Shown here: positions 46,601-58,700 of the stretch, in pieces
How positions within the stretch are numbered: the first letter of the stretch is position 1
Layout: each line of letters opens with the position of its first letter
DNA from: Cyclospora cayetanensis
Lineage: Eukaryota; Apicomplexa; Conoidasida; Eucoccidiorida; Eimeriidae
Assembly: GCF_002999335.1 (NCBI RefSeq)
Contig: NW_020312109.1
Location: 1-64,000 of the forward strand
Length of the DNA: 64,000 nucleotides
Reading direction: 5' to 3'
Translations under genes and position numbers: made by a program
The notes under the pieces: generated by a model
Databases searched by the model: none
The model's input: only the letters and a program-made list of their open reading frames with translations
What the model was told of the DNA's origin: nothing

Positions 46601-49600
46601 AGGAGGCCTAAGGAGTATTATGGGTAAAGCATAGTTGCGCGTGTCGGTGCATAAATCTTTAAGTGTGAAACACCCCTTGACAGTAACAATCAAGAGCTTT
46701 ACCAGCAAAGCTCTTAGATAAAGGCACCTATCCCGGGCAGACCAGCAGCGAGGAAGGAATGCCAATCGTGAAAAGTGAGGAACACAGTCCATAATGAGTC
46801 GCGCTAAACAGCGAGCAGCAATTTCTTTCGCAGGCAGCGAATCCCAACATTGCTCTGCCGTCAACCAATGAGGCCGGTAAACCCCAAATGGTTTACTAGA
46901 ACTCCCGTCTAGGGCTAACTTAACGCTCAATAGTCCTACGCTACAACAGTCTTGGAATCCAGCAAATCTACGGTTTCTTGTTGTTTTTTCGCCTCCAAGC
47001 AAGTAAGCTGCTGCGCAGCCAACTCTACGAAAAGCCGAGAGGCCTCGAAGCTTTCAAAGGAAGCCAATATTGAAACTTCTCATCATCGATGCTGACCACA
47101 TGGTCGCAAGCATGCTCTGGTCACCTTCCAGAGTAGCTCATCAAGCTTGCCGATCCACCAAAACCAAATATCTATGCTCAGAACCCATAACCAAGCAGCC
47201 CTTCTCATAGATGCGAGTTTTGTCTTTCTCCCTTTTGAGAATTTCGCATACATTAGCGTGCGCTAGAGAGCCGTTCTCGGTAAACCTCCGCTGCTAGGCG
47301 TGGCTGCTGCTGCCAAACCACCAGGTCCAGGCATGGGCCAGCGAGTCCTCCCTAAGATAACTACAAAAATGTTATCCTTATGCTAGACCTTTGGCAGTCC
47401 AACCGTAAAGCCCATAGCCAGAGCAGTCCAAATTCTATCAGGGACCAGACGGCTCTGCAGAAGGCCGGGTTCGGGGGAGTTGGACGACTTCAGCTGTAGA
47501 CACTCTTAGCATGGCCATGCGTTTGCCTTGCTAAGGAATGCCTGACGGGCCACCAGAAAGACAGTGAGATCTTTTACATTGTGGTGTAAATCCCGACAAG
47601 ATCATGTGACTATGATTTGCGCAGCCTGAAACTGCAGACGGATGTCGAAATTTTTTGTTTGAATCGCAGCAAGCCATATTTGACGTTGTAGTGCTCCTTC
47701 CTTCTGCCATTTTGCAATTTTGGCAATATTGGCAAATACTTCGGTGTCAAAACCATCAGACACGCAGTTTTGGTAGGAACCGTAAATCATCTCAGACCCG
47801 AGCGGTTGGGTTCACAGTAGTGGACCACTGGGTCAATGCGAGAGCGCCCCAACGGCCATGGTTGTGCTGCTCGTGTTGCACCCCGTCGCGAAATTGTACC
47901 GAGGGAACAGCCCGAGCAAACACACAATCCTAGGATCGTCAAAGTTCTCAAAACTTGTAGGGTACATAAAAGGGTGATGGTTGGCTTAGACCGTAAAATG
48001 GAGCCCAGGTAAAAGGCACACACATTTTCTCACGCCTCGTCACTCCGCATAGAGTTTCATCTCTTGCACTCTGTACCGCTGCTCGGTTTTGGTAAAGCGT
48101 TGGAAATAAGAAACAAGAATCTGGTATTCTTAATTGTTCGCATCCTGATGAGAGAGAATAGTAACAACTGCTATGCTAGTATCATGTGTTGCTATCAAAG
48201 AAACATGCTTACAACCGGGTGGCACAGGTATCGAAGGAACTTATCAGGAGGCTAATGAGGGCCCTTGCTCCGGCATTGGCCTCCTCCGTCCAAGTAACAG
48301 ATTGCCTTTGTTTATTAGATCCGCCAAAGCAGCAGCGATCCGAGCATATTCATTAAAATTTAAGTAATCAGATGCAAGCCGGTAGTGTGTCGCATCGTCC
48401 GTGTGCAAAAACAAACAAAAGCCTTGCCCTGACTGCTTGGATTTTTGCTAAAAATGGCTCTTATCCCGCAGTCGAAGCATGGACTCCCGGCAAACACTGG
48501 CCTGTCACACGTACCACAACGTTTCCCACAGCAGCTAAAGCACGCTTCACGTGTTGTAGATGATTTTGATGTTTCGACTGAAGATACAAGCGTCACCCAT
48601 GTAACCAGCCATCCACATTTCCTTTTTAAGCTCATTAAAAATTCGAGTAAGGTGCCGTTGTAGTGCGGATGAGGCATCCTCAAGTCTCTACGGCCAATAA
48701 ATATGCTTGAGTTTAGGGGTGTGAGTGGTGTGTGAGTGTGGAATGCCGAATTGTGCCTGACATCTGAGTGAATGAGACCTGCCAACGGCGTTCGTGAAGT
48801 CAGATATGGCACAGACAGTTGATCCGTGTAATTTGTCAAGTACTCCACCATTATGGGTCACCTGTAACTTCTCTTCCGAATTGCCCATGCGCAGGGGCTT
48901 TAAGCTAGCGCACATGCTCCAGCTTTTGTTTTTTATTTTGAAGCAGACACGAACTTACACCCAAAGCGTTGGTTGATTCCTGCACGTTGTCTTTCTCTTA
49001 GAAGCTCCTCTGTCTGCAATTCAAACTCTTCCATCTGCTACTATGGTTTCTGATATAGAGGAACAAAGCTTGAGGCAGGCCCGAAGATTAGCTCAATATG
49101 GGGCGCTGGACGACCAGCACGTGGGTAGCCTGTCATTATTTTAAAACTCCGCAAATCCCTTGAGATTCCTATTCTTGCTGTTTCTCGGCTAGAGTTTACC
49201 CACATGTCTTTTTCAAAGCAGTAACGAAACCAGCAATACGGAAGCCATGTTCAAAACTGTCTTCTCTGTCTGCTCTGCTGAGCCGCCGCATGGAGACTCC
49301 GCTTCAAGTTGCTGGATTACCTACTCCACGCCACTAACCGCAGATGAAATAAGCGTTTTCAAAGAGTACGAGTGTTGCTTATTCTAGCACTTCATGGCGC
49401 ACTAACCTTCACAGCGTCCAGTGTCACACGCTTACACGCTTCCCGTGGGGTCATACACTGCACAGCTAAGAATACATCTTTCTGTGGAGGTTCAACGTGA
49501 AAGTCATGTACCATGGCCGTAGAGCCCATTTTGGATGCGAAGTAGCGCTTACTTAGCGTAGCATTGCCAGTTCTTTCGTTCTGCCGTCACTCAGCGAGCC

Positions 49601-50224
49601 AGAGTCATGAAGACTGAGCAAACGAGTGGATTGGTAGACTACACTTCTGCACTGTCTCCTCAAATAACAAATCCACTTCACATCGAGCTTCATCTAACGC
49701 TCGTTATTTTTGACTATTATTATGATATAGTATTGGCGCAGAATCGACCTGTCATAGGTGTCCAACTGAGGCAATATCCTCGTATTAGCCCCATTCATTT
49801 CGCCGCAGCCGGCGTGGGAAGCTCCCCGTTTTCCCTGATAGGTCCATTGCCTGCCAAACAGCTTGCTTTATTGACCCCAGATTTGATCACGTCCTTCGGG
49901 GTGTTTGTGTGCTCGTATAGGTCCGGAATAAAAGCCCCGACTTCCCACCATACAATCGAATCCGTTGTGGGGAAACACTCCTCGCTGCTTAGGAGAGCGA
50001 GGTCTTTCTATACTTCTTTTCCCGTTCATTTAAGAATGTAAGCTAGGGCCAGCCGACATAGGTCCGGCATCCAGATATTGTAGATCCCCAATAGGTTCCT
50101 GTTTTTCGCAAGAACCTGTGTTCCACTTTGGCGCTCCCTACTAATCCATTTATATCATCAACAAAGTACTAGTAAGGAACCGCCTATTTGCTTTGATTCT
50201 TAGCATACCTTATTTATTGCAAAA
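43651..50224. other. gene-poor block, left part
   Basis: About 6.6 kb with no gene I can support. The longest frames (46514-47002 minus, 48360-48851 minus, 49607-50041 plus) have no clear family match. The one at 48360-48851 has a Cys-rich segment (CFSCCGKRCGTC) that could be a decayed mobile-element remnant. Telomere-like repeats lie at the left edge. Confidence 0.4.
44041..44072. repeat. second telomere-like repeat tract
   Basis: AACCCGCAACCCTAGAAACC continues into another CCCTAGAAAC, i.e. repeating AAACCCTAG-type octamers. It is about 400 bases from the first tract. Confidence 0.6.
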
Positions 50225-50500
50225 TTGGCTTTGCTTGAAACAACAAAACGCAGTGTTTTGGGTGTTATGCGCAATTAGCTGTGAATTCTCCGAGTGCTCA
50301 GAGGGTGCAACTAACCACACCCTAGCTCTCCCCCTCTCCTCACCTCGAGAACTCTGAAGGTAACGAAGAGGGGAAGGAGCGAGCGTTTATGGTCGATATG
50401 CAATAAATTGCAACGAAGTTCTTGGGGGAGCACTCAATAACTCTCGTTAAGGATCCATGGATTTGGGAGTCAAGCATCATCCTATTGAAATGCTTGATGG
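50225..50500 (+). repeat. dispersed repeat family, copy 8
   Basis: Landmarks: AGTGTTTTGGGTGTTATGCG, CAATTAGCTGTGAATTCTCC, GAGGGTGCAACTAACCACAC, CTAGCTCTCCCCCTCTCC, GGGGAAGGAGCGAGCG and GAGCACTCAATAACTCTCG. One of the clearest copies. Non-coding. Confidence 0.65.
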
Positions 50501-52854
50501 AGCGTTACACTTTTCAGCCAAAGACGTAAGATTTGCGCTCACCAGCTCATGAAACCTCGAGTCCATTGATTGTACACGCTTCATACGTCGGCTATTTGCC
50601 CGCTTAGTCACTGCTCATCTGAGAACATCTGACAGGACTCTTCGGGTAGAGGTGAGACAAATCCCTGATAACGCAGCTGCTGGTCTACGTCGTGGTTTTT
50701 AAAAGCAAATCCTCATATTTCTTGAACAATAATTCATCGATAGGTTTCCCTACCTTATGGCCCTCCATTCTTTCAAAGCCTTCTGCGGATTTTGTTTCGA
50801 CGTTTACAGATTAATCAAGGCTTGTACGAAGGCTTGAACTGTAGAAATCCCCACAGCCAGACAAATGACTTTGCAAGAATGGCGCTACAGCCGGATTCCT
50901 TTCATCCAACAGGCATGCATTAGGATTGCTCGCTACTTTATTTGGAGAGTACAAGCAAAGTACATCTCCAACCGGCTTACAAAATCTTCGAATACCTTCG
51001 ATCCTTACTATTGTCATATTCCTCCTGGTAGCAACACCTCATTCATAAAGAGTTTGTCACCTAAAGAATTATCCCCTTCGGCCGACGTTGAAGCTACTAC
51101 GCGTACATCAACTAGCAGGCGGGTCTCTGCTGCCACAAAAGGCGTCGTTCCATTTCGTCTTTCATCTCCAGAAGGTGCTTTCCCCAGTCTGCTGCCCAGT
51201 ACCAAACTATCGATTACCAAATAAATTGATCGAAGCCAGAAGATAACAGTTATAGGAGAACCTGACATCCCACTGCATCCACAGCCACTGAATGGGCGAT
51301 AAATAGCTTGACTCAACTGTGCGGTGTTAAGAACTAGAACGGTCCTCTTCTAGGATCCACAGGAAGCATCTAGTTCCAGACTCAGTACAAACGTAGACCG
51401 TTTCAAGAAGAATTCCCTCCTTGTGCTCCTGCAATTCAGGGTTCCTAACACGGGGAGCGAGGGGAACTACGGGGGCGTAGCTGCACCCTGTAAGTACTTC
51501 AAGAACTCACGGTTTGTTATACATTGCAACGTGTGGCGCACGTGCAACATTGCTTCTTATTAAATCAAAATCAGGCTACTATGCAGCAAGATATACGATC
51601 AGCCAAACCAAGTAGTCGACTTGTGCGCAATTTCCAATTGTAGGAGTTGCCCGTTACACGAGCAGTGCCTTCCTTAAAGCACGAAATTCGGCAAGCTAGG
51701 GTTACGCGCCGTGTGCAATTTCTGACGGCAATGCGGATATTTCCTCTTTACCCGACTAGAAAACTCTTAGCACACCGGTATCTTCACGTAACCCAATGTG
51801 CGCCAGTCAACTGCGGTGTTTCTACTCATCGATCTTGAAAAGGGTAACATTGCAGAGATGAAGGCGTGCCTGCAAATCGCGTTCCGTAAGGCTACTTTTC
51901 CTCTCACGCGCTCTCGCGCTCCAACCATACGCCGGCTGAAGCAACAGTGCCACGAACCTTCATATAAGGACGAGGAGAAAGAGTTTCTCAGACTCTCGAA
52001 GCGATTCACATACCCAACGCATAAAAGCTCCTGCCCGTAACTTGGCCCGTACGCTAGACATAGCAGGTTTCATTCCTTAGGGTCAATTATGCTTGATAAG
52101 GGCGAATTTCCGGGAGTGCGAAATAATTTGATTTTCAAAAGGTTAAAAGAATTACCGGCATCAGCCGGTCCATATATATACATATGTACATATATATGCC
52201 TGTATGGAAACCCCAGCAGCCAATGCGGGAATTTGTAGAATCGGACCGCAAGTTGCAGCTAGATTCTCCCCTTCTTTCCTTTTGGCTTCGAGCAGCGAGT
52301 GAGATGCGAGACGCACTCAAGCAAGCAGCCAAGAGGTAGCCATCCCTGCAAGGTTGCTGCATGTTCGCTTCCCAATACCTCCAGGCCTTAGCCATAGGTG
52401 ACGCTAAGCTTCCTACTGTTCATTTTAGCCGCTGTGAGGAAACACCTTGACCTCTAGAACGCAAGCGCCGTGGGCTAGGCAGGGGACCCTTAAAAGAGGC
52501 ACTGAGAGAAAGAGGCGCAGATCTAGACAAGACGCGCAACAAACAAACCGAGGAAGTAGCTGCAATGCAAGACACATAGCGACGATTGATTTCCTCCATT
52601 CATTCAAAAACTTTAGTGGAGCCAGTTTGTTCACGGGGAGTTCTCGAATTCTGCGAGATGAACTCGTAAGACACCTCGACCACGTGCACCCTATAAAGGT
52701 CTTCATCACTATCTCGGTGGGTTCCTCAAGTCCTCTCCCTTATGGAGCGAAGCCTCGAGGACTAAAAGGCTCTCGAGAAAATCCAGAACCTCGCGAAGCC
52801 TTTTAATCGGACGACGCGTGGATCCTCCGCAGGTGTCACTACACCGCAAGGCCC
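50501..52854. other. gene-poor block, right part
   Basis: About 2.3 kb with no supported gene. It contains the inverted dispersed repeat copy (51335-51570) and a short TA/CA microsatellite near 52172-52198. The frame at 51858-52040 (plus) is basic and hydrophilic but unrecognised. Confidence 0.4.
51335..51570 (-). repeat. dispersed repeat family, inverted copy 9
   Basis: On the minus strand it reads GAAGCAATGTTGCACGTGCG, then CACACGTTGCAATGTATAAC, CAGGGTGCAGCTACGC, CCCCTCGCTCCCC and GTACTGAGTCTGGAACTAG. The landmark order is the same as the + strand copies, so the family is inserted in both orientations. Confidence 0.55.
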
Positions 52855-53589
52855 TTACAGAACCACCACAAGTGCAGGCCGAGAAGAATTTTCGGCGGCT
52901 GCTGCATGCGACCGTGCTGTTGCTACTGCCTCCAGAGCAGTAATGGCCTTTTCTGCTTTTGCTGTGGCGTCTTGTCTTGCGACTGCTGCCGCTGCTGCTG
53001 CTGCATCTGCCTCTTGTCGCCTTGCTGCCGCTCCGGCTGCTGCTGCCGCTGCTGCGTCTTCGGCCTCCTGTCGCCGCTGCTGCAACTGCTGCAGTTCCTT
53101 GTAAGCTTCCCTGGCAGCAGCAGCAGCGGCCGTTGCCGCCGATTTGCACGAGGCAGCCTCCCGCTCTGCTACTGCTTCGGCTTCTGCTGCAGCGCACGCT
53201 GCAGCAGAAGCCGCAGCACTTGCAGCATCCGCCTCGTGAGCTATTCTCTCAGTCTCTGCCGCAGCAGCCCTTGCCCGCTGAGCCTCACGAGCAGCCGCTG
53301 CTCTTCTCTCCTTTGCAGCCATCGCTGCTGTTGCTGCTCTTGCTGCTGCCTCCTGCGCCTTCTCTAGCTGGCGCTGCAGCTCTGCTGCATTTTCACGAGC
53401 TGCAACCGCTCTTGCTGCTGCTGTTACGCTGCGGCGGGTTGCGGCCTCAGCAGTAGCCGCAGCAGCAACAGCGTCGTCGCGCAACGCAGCAGCTGTCTGC
53501 CTGGCCTCTGCAGAGAGCTCGTTTACAGCGGCAACACCTGCTCCCGCTGCTGCTGTGTTTGTAAAGGGACAGGGTGTCTGCTGTTGCAT
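52855..53589 (-). CDS. Ala/Glu/Arg-rich coiled-coil protein (or exon)
   Basis: Open frame of 244 codons from the ATG at 53589. About half the residues are Ala, spaced with Glu, Arg, Gln and Lys (for example AAAAREAYKELQQLQQRRQ), giving a long helical, coiled-coil-like rod. The composition arises from GCA/GCT triplet arrays read in the Ala frame, whereas the ApiAP2 gene uses the Gln frame of the same kind of repeat. The frame ends with VVVL and a stop. A GTAAGG donor overlaps the stop, so this may be one exon of a larger gene whose other parts I could not place. No signal peptide or family is seen, and the function is unknown. It could be a spurious repeat frame, but the regular interruption by charged residues argues for a real protein. 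Confidence 0.42.
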   Translation of the reverse strand: MQQQTPCPFTNTAAAGAGVAAVNELSAEARQTAAALRDDAVAAAATAEAATRRSVTAAARAVAARENAAELQRQLEKAQEAAARAATAAMAAKERRAAAAREAQRARAAAAETERIAHEADAASAAASAAACAAAEAEAVAEREAASCKSAATAAAAAAREAYKELQQLQQRRQEAEDAAAAAAAGAAARRQEADAAAAAAAVARQDATAKAEKAITALEAVATARSHAAAAENSSRPALVVVL

Positions 53590-55756
53590 CACGATGCAAC
53601 GGCGAACCAGTGGCAGCCTCAAGATTTCCAATCATTCAGTGTATGGTGTCAGGGGATAAATAGTCGGGGCAGGCAGCACTATGGGCCTGTGGAAGACCCC
53701 TAGGGCGAGGGCCCCCTAGAAACTTGCCGAGCTGCTGTTAAGCCGAGGAGGGAAGTAAAGGGAAGGAACAGTGAGACGCTTGTCTACACCGAAGCTAAAT
53801 ATCTGTATGAGGAGATGTTTGGTGTCAGTCGTGCATATTCACGTGCACGAACTCATTATACCGGGAAGCGCAGGTCTCGGTTGCTGCTGTACTTTGCTAG
53901 CTCAGTCCCACGCAGCACGTGCCCGTCCAAGTGTCCTTTCCTCTAGAACGAACGGAAATATATTTGTTTTAAAGAGAATGTATTCTCAATATGGCCGTAA
54001 AATGCAAAATTATCCGCAGACAGAGGCGCGAATGTGTAAATACGCGTATGTGTGTGTTTAGGGAGTTCGGTGTGGGTATATGCATATGCATCATACCAGT
54101 TGGCACAGAGACCTAGCCTCCTTCTAAAACATCCTGCGGTGGCATATCTCGAATCCTGTGGCTTTTAAGCAAGCGGTGGTCCTGTGTGGTGTTAGAAGAA
54201 CCGTCGTGCGGTTGGCAGGCAGACACGTTTCCTGTGAGGAGAGGCAATATTAAAAGGTTGATAGATGCACACCAGAGGTTTGAAGGTTTTGAGCCTCCTT
54301 ACAAGAAGAATTCGATACTTTTTTTCGAGGCGATGTGTTCTTGTCGTCTCAACTCTTCGCTGTCTCCACACACGAATCTAAAGGTACAAGTATGTGCAGG
54401 AGAAATCAAGGTTTCCGCCAAATCTAGAGGGCTGTCTGTTAGGCTCAACATTCATTCCAAAGCAATGAATTTTGTCCTCTGGGCATTTAGCGGAGTCTCT
54501 GCGTACAAACGCGCTGGCACAAGAACAGGAAAATCAAAGGTCTTCGTCATACCTACAAGTTTGTTCGTGCGTAACCATGAGGATAAAGTGAGCCCCACCC
54601 TAGTTTCTGCGTATTTAATGAGGCTTCGTTGGGCGGAGAGTGCGAGACAGACCGCAGAGTAAGGCAGCACGTAGCGGGCTAAGCTACACTTTGGCACTTG
54701 CTCCTACACTGGCCAAATCTTCTTGGAATGGGCAAAATCGCCTTTTGTTCGGCTGCTCTCATGGCACATATTTCGCAGAGTAGCGCTTGTTCAATATATG
54801 AAGGCACATATTTAGTATGCGTGATGGTTGAATGCTATGGCAAACGAGCTGTGAAGCCTCCCATTGCTTCGAGGTAGCAGTTCGACACACCCCAGCTCTC
54901 CCTCCCCCATCACATCTGAACCCCGCGGGGTGCGATGAGGCGAGTACTTGAATTCATTTGCTCAGTCTCCAGAAACTTTCTATCCAGTTCGTATCGAATC
55001 AGGGGTTTAGGATCTACCTACGGCCACCATAGATGGATCGTTACTCAGGGAACAAGGGACTGCGGCACGTGAGCGACATGCGCTAGTATGGCCAGGACGG
55101 GCAAAGAACGAAGTGCTAGCGAGGCACATGCATGCATCCACCAACTCACCCACATGAGTAGACAGGTAGAAGAACATGCAGAGAGGCATTTTCCATCAAG
55201 ACGCAGCGTGTTGAGATATCTATGACCCGATCTCGTTGGTGCATATCCAAAGATATGGTACATGGATAGACAAAGAAGGACCCCCCTGATGAAGGTCAGA
55301 GCGCACGCTCTCGACACTGAGCGAGGCAAAACGGCGTGGAGACCCCTCCACCCCCAGATATCAACTGGAAGCGCGAGGAAACTGAGCTTTGAATTTGTGC
55401 AAAAAGTTGTATGACCAAACCTAATGCCTCGCGCAGGCCCTCCTACGTGGACCCCAGGCCCATACAGGATCTTCCTCTCAACGTAGACAAACAAAAACAT
55501 GAGCGCTAGTAAGGAAGCAGGCCGACTTCGAACCCCCTTCCAGAGGGTCCTTTGAGCAGGCTCCTTCGAGAATCCAGAGAACCTCTTGAAAGTCACGATG
55601 CATGCTGAAAGGCAGCGTCCCCAGTGCAAAAAAATGACCTGCTCACCAGCGCTTAGAAAACCTTCTGAGCAACACCGCCTCCTGAGGGCCCCACGACCAA
55701 AAAGCCTACGAAAGACGGCCTCGCAAATCATTCCTTCGACGGCCAGGGTGCGTGAG
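53590..55756. other. gene-poor stretch with dispersed repeat
   Basis: About 2.2 kb with no supported gene. A dispersed repeat copy lies at 54795-55025. The open minus-strand frame at 55045-55731 could be non-coding, or could contain undetected 3' exons of the coiled-coil gene that ends at 55757. Confidence 0.4.
54795..55025 (+). repeat. dispersed repeat family, copy 10
   Basis: Landmarks: GTGATGGTTGAATGCTATGG, CAAACGAGCTGTGAAG, GCAGTTCGACACACCCCAG, CTCTCCCTCCCCCATCACAT and AGAAACTTTCTATCCAGTTC. The mid section GGGGTGCGATGAGGCGAG is also family-like. Non-coding. Confidence 0.6.
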
Positions 55757-58700
55757 CTAGCAGCTCACTCCTTTAACGCATACGTGCACGTAAAGCGTAT
55801 ATCCCCTGGTCCACGGTTCCGAGAGGAGAACGACACCCTCTGCTGTTTTGGCAAGCGAAGCGATGGCCTCTCCAAGCTTCATTTTCTTTACCTCTCGAGC
55901 CGTTGACGCGCCCATGGCCGAAGAATACATGGACACTGGCGTTGTGGGATGGCAGGCAATGCCACCGCAGGAGGCTTGCTGTTGAGCGACTGCCGCTTCA
56001 GTCGCTGCTGCTGCTGGCCGTGCGGACTTAAGGGAGGGGCCCCCAGAGGAGCCCCTGCTAAGAGACCCCCTGGAAGCTCTCGTGACGTCTGTCGTGATCA
56101 TCTCCGCTACTGCCGTGTATGTGTTGCTTCCCCAGAAGTGTTTTTTCTTTTGCATGCTGGTGGAAATCACGACAGGGCACGAGGGTCCTCCCGAATGCAC
56201 GATCCTCACGAGCGAAGTGAGGGCCGAGACAACGACGGAATCAGCCGGAAGGACGAAGCCACTGGAGGTACGTGTAAGCTGGATTTGCATGTAGTGAAAG
56301 GCCTCTCGGAGGTGCGGATCTCTGCGACACGGCGGGACTGGAAGAGCAGATGTGAAACAAAGGATCTCGACGTCCAAGCGGCGCAGAGCGAGTTGAACGG
56401 CCTCGCCTGCTGCGACTCCGTCCATTACAGCAGCAGCGGCGGCATCCACGAAGTTCAGCTGTTGCTGCAGTCTCTCCCACACTGCAGTGAGCTCCTTGGT
56501 GGGCGGCTCCACATGGTTCAACATGTGTCGAGCAAGGGTGATGCGGTTGTGAGAGAGGATGCGCGTTGGAGGCGGCCGTGTCTGATCATCTTGAACCTGC
56601 CCCAAATACACCACTAGGGAGTGGGGGACGTCTAAGCCCCCTGCCATGTTGGCTTCGTTCACGGCACCTGCCAATCTTTCCGGGAATTCGCTTGGGAGCG
56701 CCACTCTCAGCTCCTCAGTGGTCTCGAAAATAAATCTTTCTGGCTCCAGAAAAGGCACGCTGAACACCTCCAAAAGAGACCCCTCCACACGAATCACTGC
56801 GTAGGAAGTAGCCTTATGCCCGTAGATGTCTGTGCGCTTCTTCCAGCAAGAGACAGCAGCACGCAGAGCGCTCGGAGGCGGCACAAACAAAGTCGATAGG
56901 GGCGTTCCTGAGGACTGCGGGGGTGCCACCCCATACACAAACACTATCCCCACATCCTTGGCTCGCTCTTTTTGCCTCACCAAATGAACTAACACACTAC
57001 ACACGCTTTGCGGACGAGGGCCTGCAAAAGAAGTGCTTAGATCCAAGAACGTGAGCGCCCTACTCAAACGCCTCCGCTCCTGATAATCTTCCAGATCCTT
57101 TGCGAACTTATCGACCAGCGTCTCTAACACATGCTCCATAAGGTGCATGGCCGAAAGCTTTTCTGTGAACTCCTCGATCTCTCTTAGCGCACATTGCTGC
57201 TGCCGCTGCGCCAAGTGCAGCAACTCTTGACGCGTCAAAATATCAAACAACTGGAGAGTATTCGACATCCTCTCTTGCAGTCTTTGAATATCCTTCTCCG
57301 TCAGCAACTTCGCATCTTCGCTCAGCTGCAACAACTCATCTAGCTGCTCGTTGCTGGCTTTGAACTGCCGTACAAGGCCCTCAATCTCTGCCTCAATGGA
57401 CTCAAGCTCTGTTGCAGCGGCCTGCTTCAACTCTGAGCGATACGCCGAAAGCAGCAGAGACACACGACCCTGCCCTTGCGCCAACAGGTCCTCCACTTTG
57501 TCCTCTAGCTCGTTCAATTTCAGCTCGAAGGGCCCTAAAAGGCACAAACAAGCGACAGCAACACACCGAGAAGGCCATGGACAAGAACGAAGGCAGTGGT
57601 GCTGCTGGCGCGGTTCTAGAAAAAACATAATACCCAGAGCCAGTTCGCTCTAAACCAACTCGACGAACGGAAATACAAAGCCCTTCCTGCTGCCCGAAAC
57701 TGCAAACCGCTCCTCCCGCTATACCCCCCCCCCAACCGTTCTTCCTCTTTCCTTCAGCAACACGCAGCTAGGCCTCGCAGAGAAGGGCAGCGCGCAGCGA
57801 ATCGAAGCGACAAACGTCTTGAAGTCTTTAAGCCTCGTTCCACGACATACTGAATTGATTCGTGACAAGGTCTATGGCAGCATCGGCTCTGGTGGAGAAA
57901 GCCTCGCCTAAGCGCTTCACACTCCTCGCTTCCGCTGCAAGACGCTGCCGCATGTGACTCAGACGGGCAGAGAAAAGAGTCACTGCCGTCTTATATCTGA
58001 GCGCATGCATCCCCAACGACCCGCACAGCAGAGAACCTCAACCGAGCATCTTAGACACGATCCGAGAAGCCTGCCTCTCCACAGAAACGATGCCACTCGC
58101 CAGCGCTACTACAGCAAAAAGAAACGCACACACACACACACTAAGCAGGGCCATCTTTCGACACGCTATGCATGCCGCAGGAGCAGCCATACCTTCGCAA
58201 TTCATGGTCTAAAGTTTCCTTTGTTTTGTTAAGCCGTAGCTGGATATCCTGACGCTGCTTCTTCTCTCTACCGCTCTCTCCATAGTTCTCAGCATCTAGC
58301 ACACTCCTGGATTGCTCGGCAAGAGCAGCAAGGCGCGCGGAAGCAAGTTTCATATTTGCCTCCGAAAACTGCTCCTCTCCAACAGCAGAAAGAGAAGTCA
58401 CATCATGGGCTTCATCCGATGTAACTCCCGCCTCCGCCGATCCCATCCCTGCCGCAGGAAAGGTAAAACTACTGTTAGCCGTCTCTGAAAAAAGCGCAAA
58501 AATCCAGATCCATTCGCATCTCGTTACAAACGACCCTCTGCCTCGAAACTCCTGTCTGCTTCTTATGCTGCTTCTGATGCAGCTGCCTCTGCTTTGAACC
58601 CACCTGCATCCCCTTCTTCCTCTAGGCGCTGCTTGACCGTTTCAGACTGTGCTGAGGCTTCTTCGGATGCTTCTGCCTGCCCTGCCTTGTCAGCAGAAAA

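Noticed and set aside
46514..47002. 162-codon minus-strand frame
   Set aside because: Composition is not protein-like in any domain sense, it contains a run from CA-type repeats at its end, and there are no recognisable motifs.
48360..48851. Minus-strand frame with CFSCCGKRCGTC as a reverse transcriptase or Penelope-like C-terminus
   Set aside because: Only a vague Cys-rich resemblance, with no catalytic motif of reverse transcriptase, integrase or GIY-YIG nearby. Kept only as a low-interest hint.
55045..55731. 228-codon minus-strand frame downstream of the coiled-coil gene
   Set aside because: No ATG-led conserved segment and no family. No splice join to the upstream gene in a consistent phase could be demonstrated.
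57534..57628. Extending the 3' exon of the coiled-coil gene upstream to give a 623-codon single-exon protein starting MFFLEPRQQ
   Set aside because: A good acceptor (CCTTTTAG) at 57535 joins in phase to three upstream exons that supply the signal peptide and coiled coil. The extra residues are intron.
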